The notes under the pieces: model-generated
The model's input: the letters and a program-made list of their open reading frames with translations, nothing else
Told to the model about the DNA's origin: nothing
The model's database searches: none
Position numbers and translations under genes: made by a program
Part shown: positions 33,675 to 42,228 of the stretch, piece by piece
Layout: the number at the start of each line of letters is the position of its first letter
How positions within the stretch are numbered: position 1 is the stretch's first letter
From: Pseudomonadota bacterium
Lineage (GTDB): Bacteria; Pseudomonadota; Alphaproteobacteria; Micropepsales; Micropepsaceae
Length of the DNA stretch: 64,000 nucleotides
Reading direction: 5' to 3'
Assembly (NCBI GenBank): GCA_016201105.1
Contig: JACQDN010000045.1
Span: 1-64,000, forward strand

Positions 33675-36581
33675 ATGACTCACGACGCCTTCGCTTCCGC
33701 CCCGGCGAAACTGCCCAAGCCTTTCGATCCGGCGCGCGCCGCGCGCACGCTCGCGGCCCTCGCGGAAGGCGAGGGTGGTTTCGCGCCGCCGCCCGCTTCG
33801 CGCGCGCTGCTCGAAGCGACGTTCGGCAATTCTCCGTATCTTGCGCGCCTCGCGCTGCGCGAGCGCGCCTTCCTGCAGGATCTGATCGCGCGCGGGCCTG
33901 AGGCCGTCACGCCACAGATCGAAGCGGCGGCGAACCAAGCGGACGCCGCTCCCGATTCCGCCACCGCGATGACGATCCTGCGCCGTGCCAAACGTCAGGC
34001 CGCGCTCACCATCGCGCTCGCGGATATCTCGGGCCTGTGGACCGTTGACGAGGTCACCGCGGCGCTGACGCGCTTTGCCGATGCCTGCGTCGGCGGCGCG
34101 CTGCGCTTCCTGCTGCGCCAGACGGCGGCGCAAGCGCAGTACGCCGAACGCGATCCCGCAAAACTCGAACGCGACACCGGCCTCATCATTCTGGCGATGG
34201 GCAAATACGGCGCTTTCGAACTCAATTATTCCAGCGACATCGATCTCGTCACCTTCTACGACGCGCGCCGCTTTCCCTTTGCCAAGAAAGGCGATCCGCG
34301 CGGCGCCGCCGTCGATATCGTCAAGGGCGTCGTCAAGCTCCTCTCCGAGACGACGGCGGACGGTTATGTCTTTCGCACCGATCTGCGCCTGCGCCCCGAT
34401 GCGGGCGCCACCCAGATCGCCATCTCCACCGAGGCCGCCGAGCTCTACTACGAAGGCATGGGCCAGAATTGGGAGCGCGCGGCGATGATCAAGGCGCGCG
34501 CTTGTGCCGGCGATCTGATGGCGGCGGCGCAATTCCAGAAATCGATCGAGCCGTTCGTGTGGCGGCGCAATCTCGATTACGCGGCGATCGAGGACATCCA
34601 CTCCATCAAGCGCCAGATCCACGCCCATGGCGGCCACGGCGCCATCGCGGTGGCGGGTCACAACATCAAGCTCGGACGCGGCGGCATCCGCGAGATCGAA
34701 TTCTTCGCGCAGACCCAGCAGCTCATTCTGGGTGGGCGCAATCCGGCGCTGCGCCCGCGCGCGACGCTGGAAGCCATCGAGGCGCTGCGCCAGCGCGGAC
34801 TGGTGAGCGACGCGACGGCTTCAGATCTCACCTAAGCCTATCGCTTCCTGCGCACCCTCGAACATCGCTTGCAGATGATCGAAGACGAGCAGACGCATAC
34901 CCTGCCCAAAAGCGACGAAGGCATCGCCCACGTCGCTTGCTTTGCCGGCTTCGAGACCGTGGAGGAATTCGGCATTGCGCTGCGCCAGCGCCTGGAAACC
35001 GTGCAGGGCCACTATGCCCGGCTGTTCGAGCGCTCCGCCCCGCTCGCCTCCACCAAGGGCAGCCTCGTCTTCACCGGCGTGGAAGACGATCCCGAAACCA
35101 TCGAAACGCTGCAGGGCCTGGGCTTTCGCGACGCCAGCCATGTCGCGGGCGCCATCCGCGCCTGGCATCACGGCCGCATTCGCGCCACGCGCAGCGCGCG
35201 CGCCCGCGAGCTGCTGACGCGACTGGTGCCGCCCCTGCTCGAGGCACTCGCGGCCACCGCCGATCCCGATGTCGCGTTCGCGCAGTTCGACCGCTTCCTC
35301 TCGCGGCTACCCGGCGGCGTGCAGCTCTTCTCCATGCTGCTGGCCAATACCGGCCTCTTGAAGCTGATCGCCGAAGTGGCAGGCTCGGCGCCGCGCATCG
35401 CCGATCATCTGGCGCGTTTTCCCACCGTGCTCGATGCGCTGATCGATCCGGAATTCTTGGGCGAGCTGCCCTCGCGTGCGCGTCTGGGCAGATTGCTGGC
35501 CGAACAGCTTTCGGCCGCGCGCGACTATGAAGGTGTGCTGGACGCGGCGCGCTGTTTCGCCAAAGAGCAGATCTTCCGTGTCGGCGTGCAGATCATCCAG
35601 GGCGCCGCCAAGGCCGACGAAGCGGGCCCGGCGCTCGCTGCCATCGCCGAATGCGTGATTGCGGGTCTGCTCCCCGCCGTCGAACGCGAACTGGGTGAAA
35701 GCGTCGGCCAAGTGGAGCAGGGCGAATTCGCCGTCATCGCCATGGGCAAGCTCGGCGGGCGCGAGATGACGGCGGAATCCGATCTCGATCTGATCTTCGT
35801 CTACGACGCGCCTGAGGGCATCGAGAACTCAGACGGCGCCAAACCGCTGCCGGTCAGCGTCTACTACGCACGCCTCGCTCAGCGTCTCATTGCGGCGCTG
35901 ACCACGTTGACGAGCGAAGGCGGGCTCTACGAGGTGGACATGCGCCTGCGCCCCACCGGCAACAAGGGCCCGGTGGCGGTGAGCCTGGAATCCTTCACCC
36001 GCTATCACGCGAGCGAAGCCTGGACCTGGGAGCGCCTCGCGCTCACTCGCGCGCGGGTCATCCTGGCGCCGGTGAGATTGCGCGCGAACGTCGAACGCGC
36101 CATCCGCGACACACTCACCGCTGTGTCCGACCGCGCCAAGCTCTTCAAGGACGCGCGCGAAATGCGCGAGAAGCTGGCGACGCAGTTCCCTGGAAAGAAC
36201 CGCTGGGATCTGAAATATGCGCCGGGCGGCCTGATTGACATCGAATTCATCGCCCAGGCCTTGCAGCTGCGCGATGCGGCGGTCGCACCTCAGGTACTGC
36301 AGACGAACACCATCGCCGCGCTGCAGGCGCTGGAAAAATCCGGCGCGCTCGCGAAGGCGGATGCATCGACGCTGACCCAAGCCGCCGAACTCGAGCACGC
36401 CCTGATGCAAGTCCTGCGTATCGCACTGGACGCCACACTCGATCCCGAGGCCGCGACGCCGGGGCTTAAAGCGCTCCTGCTGCGCGCCAGCGGGGCTCCG
36501 GATTTCGAAGCGCTGGAGCTGCGCCTCGCCGATCTAATGATCCGTGTACGGAGTATATTTGACCGCGTAATGGCGCGTTAA
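33675..36581 (+). pseudogene. glnE: glnE, bifunctional glutamine synthetase adenylyltransferase, with in-frame stop
   Basis: GlnE adenylylates and deadenylylates glutamine synthetase in response to PII. Read through, the frame is 968 codons, normal for GlnE. Both nucleotidyltransferase sites are intact: AMGKYGAFELNYSSDIDL in the N-terminal deadenylylase half and AMGKLGGREMTAESDLDL in the C-terminal adenylylase half. Codon 387 is TAA in DLT-stop-AYRFLRTLEHRL, where the family normally has Glu (LxEAYxFLR), so one G-to-T change explains it. The C-terminal part could restart at TTG 34869 or ATG 34875, but I see no ribosome-binding site. It may be a pseudogene, a split gene or a sequence error. 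An IS and other accessory DNA lie just upstream. Confidence 0.93.
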
Positions 36582-36583
36582 TA

Positions 36584-36738
36584 ATCACCTCCCCCTTGTG
36601 GGGAGGTCGAAATTTGCGAAGCAAATTTCGGGTGGGGGGAAGCGTTAAAGAATGGAGCGCGCTTTTCACCACTTCCCCCCGCCCGAAAAATCTTCGCTGC
36701 GCTCAGATTTTTCGACCTCCCCACAAGGGGGAGGTGAT
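36584..36738. repeat. Palindromic repeat pair between glnE and potA
   Basis: Left arm AATCACCTCCCCCTTGTGGG with GGAGGTCGAAATTTGCGAAG following; right arm GATTTTTCGACCTCCCCACA then AGGGGGAGGTGAT. Each arm also holds an inner GCGAAGCAAATTTCG- or CGAAAAATCTTCG-type hairpin. It fills the gap between convergent genes; the same family is at 49349..49492 and, disrupted, at 32303..32510. Confidence 0.8.
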
Positions 36739-36740
36739 AC

Positions 36741-37820
36741 CTAGATCGGCAAAATCACCATCGCCTCCGCCGGCCACGAAAGATACACCGTCTCGCCGCC
36801 GCTCAATCCTGCGCTACCCATCCGCCCCACATTCTGCGTCGCGACCGACACCGGTTCCTGCAATCCCTCCACGATGACATTGAAATGACTGCGCTCGCCG
36901 AGGTAGGCCGATGCCGAGATCTTTCCTGCAACACTGCTATCAATCTTTGCCAACGAGAGTGAAATCTTTTCCGGACGAACGGCAATCAGTACCGACGCGC
37001 CGCTCGCAAACGAATCCGCTGTCGCCTGCAGCGTGCCAAGTGGGCCCGCATCGATCGCGATCCTGCCATTCTGAACGCCACTCACCGTGCCCTCGAAGAA
37101 ATTCATCGTGCCGATGAAGTCGGCGACTTCGCGGCAATTGGGTTGCTCGTAGAGCGTGCGCGGTTCGGCGACCTGCAGCACTTTGCCGTTCGACATCACC
37201 GCGATGCGGTCGGACATCGACAGCGCTTCTTCCTGATCGTGCGTCACGAACACAAATGTAATGCCGACATTCTTCTGCAATTGGCGCAGCTCGATCTGCA
37301 TCGCCTCGCGCAGGCGCTTGTCGAGCGCGCCCAGCGGCTCGTCGAGCAGCAACACTTTCGGCCGCCGCACCAGCGCGCGCGCCAGCGCCACGCGCTGACG
37401 TTGTCCGCCGGAAAGCTCGTCGGCGCGGCGCATCCCGAACCCGGAAAGCTTGATCATCGCCAGCGCCTCTTCCACCCGTGCGGTCAACTCGGCCCGCGGA
37501 AGCCTCAACTTTCGTAGTCCGTAGGCGATGTTGTCGAACACGTTCAGATGCGGAAAAATCGCGTAGGACTGGAACACCATGTTCGACGGCCGCCGGTTGG
37601 GGGGAATAGCCGTTACCGCGTTGTTATCGATGAAAATTTCACCATCGGTAGGAAAATCGAAACCGGCGATCATTCTGAGCAACGTCGTCTTGCCGCAGCC
37701 CGATGGTCCGAGCAGGGAAAAGAACTCGCCGCGCCGGATTTTAAGGTCGGCCGCGTCGACGGCGGTGACGGCGCCGAAGCGCTTGGTGACGCGATCGATA
37801 TGGATATAGGCCTCGCTCAT
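36741..37820 (-). CDS. potA: Spermidine/putrescine-type ABC transporter ATP-binding protein
   Basis: 359-aa ATPase of a polyamine-type importer. Walker A GPSGCGKTT, the Q-loop FQSYAIFPHL, LSGGQRQR and Walker B VLLLDEPLGALDKRLRE are present, followed by a C-terminal TOBE regulatory domain (IAVRPEKISLSL). The start at 37820 forms an ATGA overlap with the stop of the potC-like gene. The 580-aa track ORF is a read-through across that gene and is rejected. It acts with the two permeases upstream and most likely the binding protein at 46645..47757. Confidence 0.92.
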   Translation of the reverse strand: MSEAYIHIDRVTKRFGAVTAVDAADLKIRRGEFFSLLGPSGCGKTTLLRMIAGFDFPTDGEIFIDNNAVTAIPPNRRPSNMVFQSYAIFPHLNVFDNIAYGLRKLRLPRAELTARVEEALAMIKLSGFGMRRADELSGGQRQRVALARALVRRPKVLLLDEPLGALDKRLREAMQIELRQLQKNVGITFVFVTHDQEEALSMSDRIAVMSNGKVLQVAEPRTLYEQPNCREVADFIGTMNFFEGTVSGVQNGRIAIDAGPLGTLQATADSFASGASVLIAVRPEKISLSLAKIDSSVAGKISASAYLGERSHFNVIVEGLQEPVSVATQNVGRMGSAGLSGGETVYLSWPAEAMVILPI

Positions 37821-38644
37821 GCTCCCACCATCGGCCGCTTGCCTTTCTCGATCCCGTGGCTGCGAACGAACTCCGCGAACACCACCAGGACGGTCGATGC
37901 CATGAGGATCAAAGCGCCAAGCGCCAGCACCGTCGGCAGTTTGTAGGGAAAGCGCAGTTGACCCCAGATGTAGATCGGCAACGTCGCGTCGGTGCCGGCT
38001 AGAAAATAGGCGATGAGAAAATCGTCGAACGAGACCATGAAGGTGAGCAGAAGGCTCGAAATGATGGCGGGCAGCACCAGCGGAAACGTCACCCGCCAGA
38101 ATGTCATCCAGCCCGATTCGCCGAGGTCGAGCGAGGCTTCCTCCAAACTCTTGTCGAAGCCTTCCATGCGCGACATCAGCACGGTGATCGCAAAGGGAAT
38201 GCAGATCACCACATGTCCCAGCACCACCGTCATCAGCGACAGCGGAATGGCGACGGCGTTGAGAAGGATAAGAAGCGAGATGCCGAGCACGATTTCCGGG
38301 ACGAAGAGCGACAGACTGATCAGCCCCAGGATGCTCGCGTCGCCCGGCAGGCGATAGCGTGTCAGTGCCTTGGCGGCAGGAACCGCGAGAATAGTCGAAA
38401 CCAGTGCGGCCGTGATGCCGACCTTCAAACTGTTCCACAGCGCCTGCTGGACCGCGCTGTCCACCCATACTTGCGCGTACCACTGGGTGGTGAAGCCCGA
38501 GAGCGGAAAGGCGATGAACATGGAATTGTTGAAGGAGAACAGCGGCAGGAACATCACCGGTACGTAGAGAAACGCGAGATACAGAATCGCGTAGGCGAGA
38601 AGCCCGCGTCCCTTCCTTGGCCTTTGGGTGCGCCGCGCGCTCAT
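37817..38644 (-). CDS. potC: Polyamine-type ABC transporter permease, PotC-like
   Basis: 275-aa inner-membrane permease with about six transmembrane segments. The EAA coupling loop reads LEEASLDLGESGWMTFWRVT. An N-terminal basic stretch (MSARRTQRPRKGRG) precedes the first helix. It overlaps both neighbours by ATGA. With the PotB-like permease it should form the heterodimeric channel of the importer. The assignment to PotC rather than PotB rests on gene order and overall resemblance. Confidence 0.88.
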   Translation of the reverse strand: MSARRTQRPRKGRGLLAYAILYLAFLYVPVMFLPLFSFNNSMFIAFPLSGFTTQWYAQVWVDSAVQQALWNSLKVGITAALVSTILAVPAAKALTRYRLPGDASILGLISLSLFVPEIVLGISLLILLNAVAIPLSLMTVVLGHVVICIPFAITVLMSRMEGFDKSLEEASLDLGESGWMTFWRVTFPLVLPAIISSLLLTFMVSFDDFLIAYFLAGTDATLPIYIWGQLRFPYKLPTVLALGALILMASTVLVVFAEFVRSHGIEKGKRPMVGA

Positions 38645-39561
38645 TTCACCCTCGCGACGGCGGCTCTGAGCGCCTGCACGGTAAGCAGCGTGATGATCCC
38701 GACCGCTGCCATGCTGGCGATCGCCACCGCCGCGCCAAGCGGCCAGTCGCCTACTTTGGTGAACTGCACCTCGATGATATTGGCGATCATCACCCCTTCG
38801 CTGCCGCCCACCAGCGCGGGCGAGACATAGTCGCCCGTCGTCGGCACGAAGATCAGAACCGCGGCGCCGATCACGCCGGGCAGCGACAGTGGCAGGGTGA
38901 TGCGGAAGAAGCGCCGGATCGCTCCGTCGCCGAGATCGGCGGCGGCTTCGAGCAGCGAGCGGTCGATTTTTTCCAGGCTCACATAGATCGGCAGGATCGC
39001 GAACGCGGCCCAGGCGTGGGCCAGCGTGATGACGACCGCGAAAGGATTGTAGAGCAGGAATTCCAGCGGCTCATGGATGATGCCCAGACTCATCAGCCCG
39101 GAATTGATGACGCCGTCGTAGCCCAGGATGATCTTCCAGGCGAAGACGCGCAGCAGATAGCTCGTCCAGAACGGAATGGTCAGAAGGATAAGCCAGAGGA
39201 ATTTCGATTTCTGCACCCGGAAGGCGACGAAATAGGCCATCGGATAGGCCAGCAGCACCGTCACCAGCGTGACGACGGAGGAAATCGCGATCGAGCGGTA
39301 GAAGAGGGCGCGATAGGTGTCGCGCCCGAACGTCGTGCCGTATTGGTCGAGCGTAAAGTGGGTGCTGAGGACGTAACCCTCTTGCGACCAAAAGCTGTAA
39401 AGCGCCAGCAGCGCCATGGGGGCTGCGAGCGCCAAGAGCATGATGACCATGGTCGGCGAGAGCAGCGTGTAGCCGCGCAAAGTTTCGGAGCGGCGATAGA
39501 GCATGCGCGGCCAGGCGGCGATGCCCGGTGTTTGTCGTTCCCCCGCGCTTCCAACCGCCAT
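38641..39561 (-). CDS. potB: Polyamine-type ABC transporter permease, PotB-like
   Basis: 306-aa permease, first gene of the three-gene transporter operon. Six helices are visible, with the characteristic PFWTSYLLRVFAWKIIL region and an EAA loop (LLEAAADLGDGAIRRFFRIT). The stop overlaps the potC start by four bases. The start at 39561 gives a 30-residue cytoplasmic N-terminus. No binding-protein gene is adjacent; a PotD/PotF-like gene lies about 7 kb away in the same neighbourhood. Confidence 0.88.
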   Translation of the reverse strand: MAVGSAGERQTPGIAAWPRMLYRRSETLRGYTLLSPTMVIMLLALAAPMALLALYSFWSQEGYVLSTHFTLDQYGTTFGRDTYRALFYRSIAISSVVTLVTVLLAYPMAYFVAFRVQKSKFLWLILLTIPFWTSYLLRVFAWKIILGYDGVINSGLMSLGIIHEPLEFLLYNPFAVVITLAHAWAAFAILPIYVSLEKIDRSLLEAAADLGDGAIRRFFRITLPLSLPGVIGAAVLIFVPTTGDYVSPALVGGSEGVMIANIIEVQFTKVGDWPLGAAVAIASMAAVGIITLLTVQALRAAVARVK

Positions 39562-39662
39562 GCTTGATCCCCTGACGCAACGGCGTGCTTGAAGCGCGGA
39601 TTGTTAGGAACTCATTGGCAGGTGCGCAACCTCACACCAACAATCAATTCCATCATCCCAAT

Positions 39663-39776
39663 CCGTCATGGCCGGCCAAGCGAAGCGCGTGCCGGCCAGG
39701 ATCTCGATGCGATTAGGTTCGCGCGAAAACGATTGACTAGGGCGATCCTGGGTTGGGACAAGCCCGGCCATGACGG
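39663..39776. repeat. MITE-like inverted repeat, CCGTCATGGCCGG
   Basis: Perfect 13-bp terminal inverted repeat (CCGTCATGGCCGG..CCGGCCATGACGG) enclosing about 88 bases with further CCGGCC words. It lies between the PotB-like gene and the GNAT gene. Similar GTCATGGCCGGGC elements are common in alphaproteobacterial intergenic DNA. Confidence 0.7.
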
Positions 39777-39788
39777 AAGTAGGTTGGT

Positions 39789-40397
39789 TTAGGAGCTAAA
39801 CGCTGCGAGCCGTTTCTCAAGTGCGGTGCGCACCTGCGGCCATTCCGAAGCGAGAATCGAGAAAAAGACCGTGTCGCGGAAATAGCCCTGCGGCATCCAC
39901 ATATGGCCGCGCAGGATGCCGTCCTGCTTGGCGCCCAGCTTCAGGATCGCCGCGCGTGAGCGCGCATTGCGCGAATCGGTCTTGAGGTAGACGCAGTTGT
40001 ATCCGGCGTCGAAAGCGTTTTTTAGGAGCAGGAGCTTCGCCTCGGGATTGATCGCCGTGCCTTGAGCCTCGGCCACATACCATGTCGCGCCGATCTCGAC
40101 TCGCGCGTCGTTCGGCAAGATGTCGAGATAGGAGGTCGAGCCGACGATGGCGCCGTCTGAAAGGCGTCGCACGGCATAGGCGATCCTGCTGGCGCGCGCC
40201 GTGGCGGTGTCGATATGCGCGATCCAGTCTTCGAACTTGCTGGCATTGCCGACATCCGGAATGTGTTTGAACAGCGTGGCGTCGCTGCCCGCCCGCTTCA
40301 GCTCCGCGTGGTGGCGCGGCTCGATCGGCTCGAGCGCGATAAAGCGCCCGGCGAGGGTGCCTGTATTAAGAGGCGTGACGGCTTTCGCCGCGGTCAC
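39789..40397 (-). CDS. GNAT family acetyltransferase
   Basis: 202-aa N-acetyltransferase of the RimJ/RimL-like group. The order of elements is RFIALEPIEPRHHAELKRAG at the N-terminus, a central IVGSTSYLDI with EIGATWY, and a C-terminal NARSRAAILKLGAKQDGILRG acetyl-CoA-binding block. A GTG start at 40397 overlaps the speE stop (GTGA), so the two are coupled. The context invites a role in acetylating polyamines, but the sequence type more often acts on proteins or amino acids; the substrate is open. Confidence 0.85.
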   Translation of the reverse strand: MTAAKAVTPLNTGTLAGRFIALEPIEPRHHAELKRAGSDATLFKHIPDVGNASKFEDWIAHIDTATARASRIAYAVRRLSDGAIVGSTSYLDILPNDARVEIGATWYVAEAQGTAINPEAKLLLLKNAFDAGYNCVYLKTDSRNARSRAAILKLGAKQDGILRGHMWMPQGYFRDTVFFSILASEWPQVRTALEKRLAAFSS

Positions 40398-41254
40398 GGC
40401 ACCAACCGCTTGATCCACTCCGGCAGCGCAAAGCAGGCCGCGTGGATGGCCGGGTTGTAGTAGTCGGTCTTGAGCTTGGCGCGTTTGTAGGCTGCCGCCG
40501 CGCGCTTGAGGCCGGCCGGCGTGCCGAGCCGCTTGCCCTTGCCGGCCCAGCTGAGCGCCATGAAGCCGCCGATGTAGCTCGGCACCACCGTCAGATAGAG
40601 ACCCGATTGCGGAAAGAACTCGGCGAGCTCCTTGAGGGCGTCGGTGATCTCCCACGGCTGGTAGAACGGCACGCCCGTCTGGAAGGTGGCGAAGCCTCCC
40701 GGCTTCAGCGCGTTCCTCACGCGGTCGTAGAAGGTCTCGCCGAACAGCGCCTTGCCGGGCCCGACGGGATCCGGCCGATCGGCCACAATGAGGTCGAAGC
40801 GGCCTTTGCTGGCCGGGCGGCCGAGATATTCGAAGGCATCGGCGATCTCGATGGTGAGTCGCTTGTCCTTGAAGGCCTTGGCGTTGATCTCGGCGAAGTG
40901 CTCGCGGCAGCGCTCGACCACCTGCCCGTCGATATCCACAAGAACGACCTCTTTCACGCCTTTGTGCTTGAGCGCCTCGTCGGCGATGGAGAGATCGCCG
41001 CCGCCCACCACCATCACGCGCTGGGCTTTGCCGTGCTCGAGCAGCGGCAAATGTGTCAGCATTTCGGCGTAGGCGCTCTCGTCGCGGGTGGTGATCTGGA
41101 CGATGTCGTCGAGCGTCATGACGCGGCCGTTGGCGACCGTGTCGAAGATTTTAATGCGCTGATATTGGCTTTTTTCGTCGACGAGCGGCTTGCCGGAGAG
41201 CTCCATGCTCTGGGCGTAGCCCTTGTGAAGACGCTCTTTGATGAAGCTCGGCAT
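40394..41254 (-). CDS. speE: Spermidine synthase
   Basis: 286-aa aminopropyltransferase that makes spermidine from putrescine and decarboxylated S-adenosylmethionine. The cofactor block VMVVGGGDLSIADEALKH and the catalytic region IVADRPDPVGPG (usually DSTDPVGP) are visible, as are the FQTGVPFYQPWEI and YIGGFMALSWAGK segments. The GGGDLS and DRPD variants are slightly unusual but keep the key aspartates. The start at 41254 (MPSFIKERLHKGY) is preceded by GGAGAGAG. It is divergent from speD, which supplies its cofactor. Confidence 0.92.
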   Translation of the reverse strand: MPSFIKERLHKGYAQSMELSGKPLVDEKSQYQRIKIFDTVANGRVMTLDDIVQITTRDESAYAEMLTHLPLLEHGKAQRVMVVGGGDLSIADEALKHKGVKEVVLVDIDGQVVERCREHFAEINAKAFKDKRLTIEIADAFEYLGRPASKGRFDLIVADRPDPVGPGKALFGETFYDRVRNALKPGGFATFQTGVPFYQPWEITDALKELAEFFPQSGLYLTVVPSYIGGFMALSWAGKGKRLGTPAGLKRAAAAYKRAKLKTDYYNPAIHAACFALPEWIKRLVP

Positions 41255-41460
41255 GGCGCTCTCTCCGCTCGTGGACGCGTTGCAAGGCGCGCCTTCTAAG
41301 GCGCGACGAGCGGCTGTGTCCACTGCCTCGCGCGCGTGTTCACAGCCTCCTCGCACGGCGCCAAAGCGGTCGAGAGCAATGTGACAGCGCCACACCTTCA
41401 GGAAAAATTGACGCTTGGGTGACAAAATTTCTTGCATGAGGAAGCGACACGCATATATTC

Positions 41461-41589
41461 GCATCGTTCCGGTGACGGGACGAAGCGGCGAGGCGGCCTT
41501 CCGTCCGCCGCTTTCTTCTTAAGCAGCGCGTCCGGAAGTCGTGAGGCCAAGGCGCAGGTGTCAACCTTAAAGAAGGGTAGGTGCCCGAA
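41461..41589 (+). promoter_or_regulatory. Structured 5' leader of speD
   Basis: The leader contains a hairpin at 41483..41513 (AAGCGGCG..CGCCGCTT) followed by TTCTTCTT, terminator-like. The loop CTTCCG can pair with CCGGAAG at 41532, and the CTTCTT tail can pair with AAAGAAGGG just before the start codon, the probable ribosome-binding site. Mutually exclusive pairings of this kind suggest attenuation or translational control by polyamine or AdoMet status. A weak promoter candidate (TTGCAT, 15 bases, TATATT) lies at 41433..41459. Confidence 0.45.
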
Positions 41590-42069
41590 ATGGCTAGACT
41601 GCAACTGGTAGCCGCGAACAAAGAGGCCAAGGCGCCTCGCGTCCGCACTTCGGCAAGAACCGTAACCGCCGTCGTCCCGCCCAAGGCGAACGACGAACAC
41701 AAAGATCATTTCATCACCCGCAACGGGCTGACCTTCGCCGGCAGCCACCTGATCATCGATCTGTGGGAGGCCGAAGGCCTCGACGACCGCGATCGTATCG
41801 AGCAGGCGTTGATCGATGCAGTGAAGGAATCAGGCGCAACCCTGCTTCATATCCATCTGCACACCTTCACCGATGGCGGCGGCGTCTCAGGCGTTGCCGT
41901 GCTGGCGGAGAGCCACATCAGCGTGCACACATGGCCCGAGAGGGGTTATGCGGCGTTCGATGTGTTCATGTGCGGCGATGCGGAGCCTCGTAACGCGCTC
42001 GGCGTGTTCAAGCGCGCGTTCAATCCGGGCCGCATCGTGATCGGTGAGCACAAGCGCGGCGTGCTTTAA
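41590..42069 (+). CDS. speD: S-adenosylmethionine decarboxylase proenzyme
   Basis: 159-aa bacterial (class 1) AdoMet decarboxylase, which self-cleaves to create a pyruvoyl group. The cleavage serine lies in LAESHISVHTWPERGYAAFD; the active-site Cys is in VFMCGDAEP. A 40-residue basic N-terminal extension (before KDHFITRNGLTFAGSHLI) is longer than in most relatives. A GTG nine bases upstream is an alternative start. It provides decarboxylated AdoMet for the divergent speE. Confidence 0.94.
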   Translation: MARLQLVAANKEAKAPRVRTSARTVTAVVPPKANDEHKDHFITRNGLTFAGSHLIIDLWEAEGLDDRDRIEQALIDAVKESGATLLHIHLHTFTDGGGVSGVAVLAESHISVHTWPERGYAAFDVFMCGDAEPRNALGVFKRAFNPGRIVIGEHKRGVL

Positions 42070-42228
42070 GTCCACGAAATCGATCTTTTCCGCATTAACC
42101 AAGCGCGGAGATGGCCAGTTGCGGCCATTTCCGCCGCTGGGCCGCGCCATTATCCTGGCGTGATAGTTAGTTCTCGTTAACCGCGCCCGAACGGCTTTGG
42201 CGGACAATAGGCGCGCGGGAGAAGGCGA

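Noticed and set aside
34833-34835. Programmed read-through or recoding of the glnE TAA
   Set aside because: I see no supporting context such as a selenocysteine or pyrrolysine signal (and the codon is TAA), so a mutation or error is simpler.
36741-38483. 580-aa fusion of an unknown domain with PotA
   Set aside because: The N-terminal 220 residues are a shadow of the potC-like permease; the ATPase has its own coupled start at 37820.
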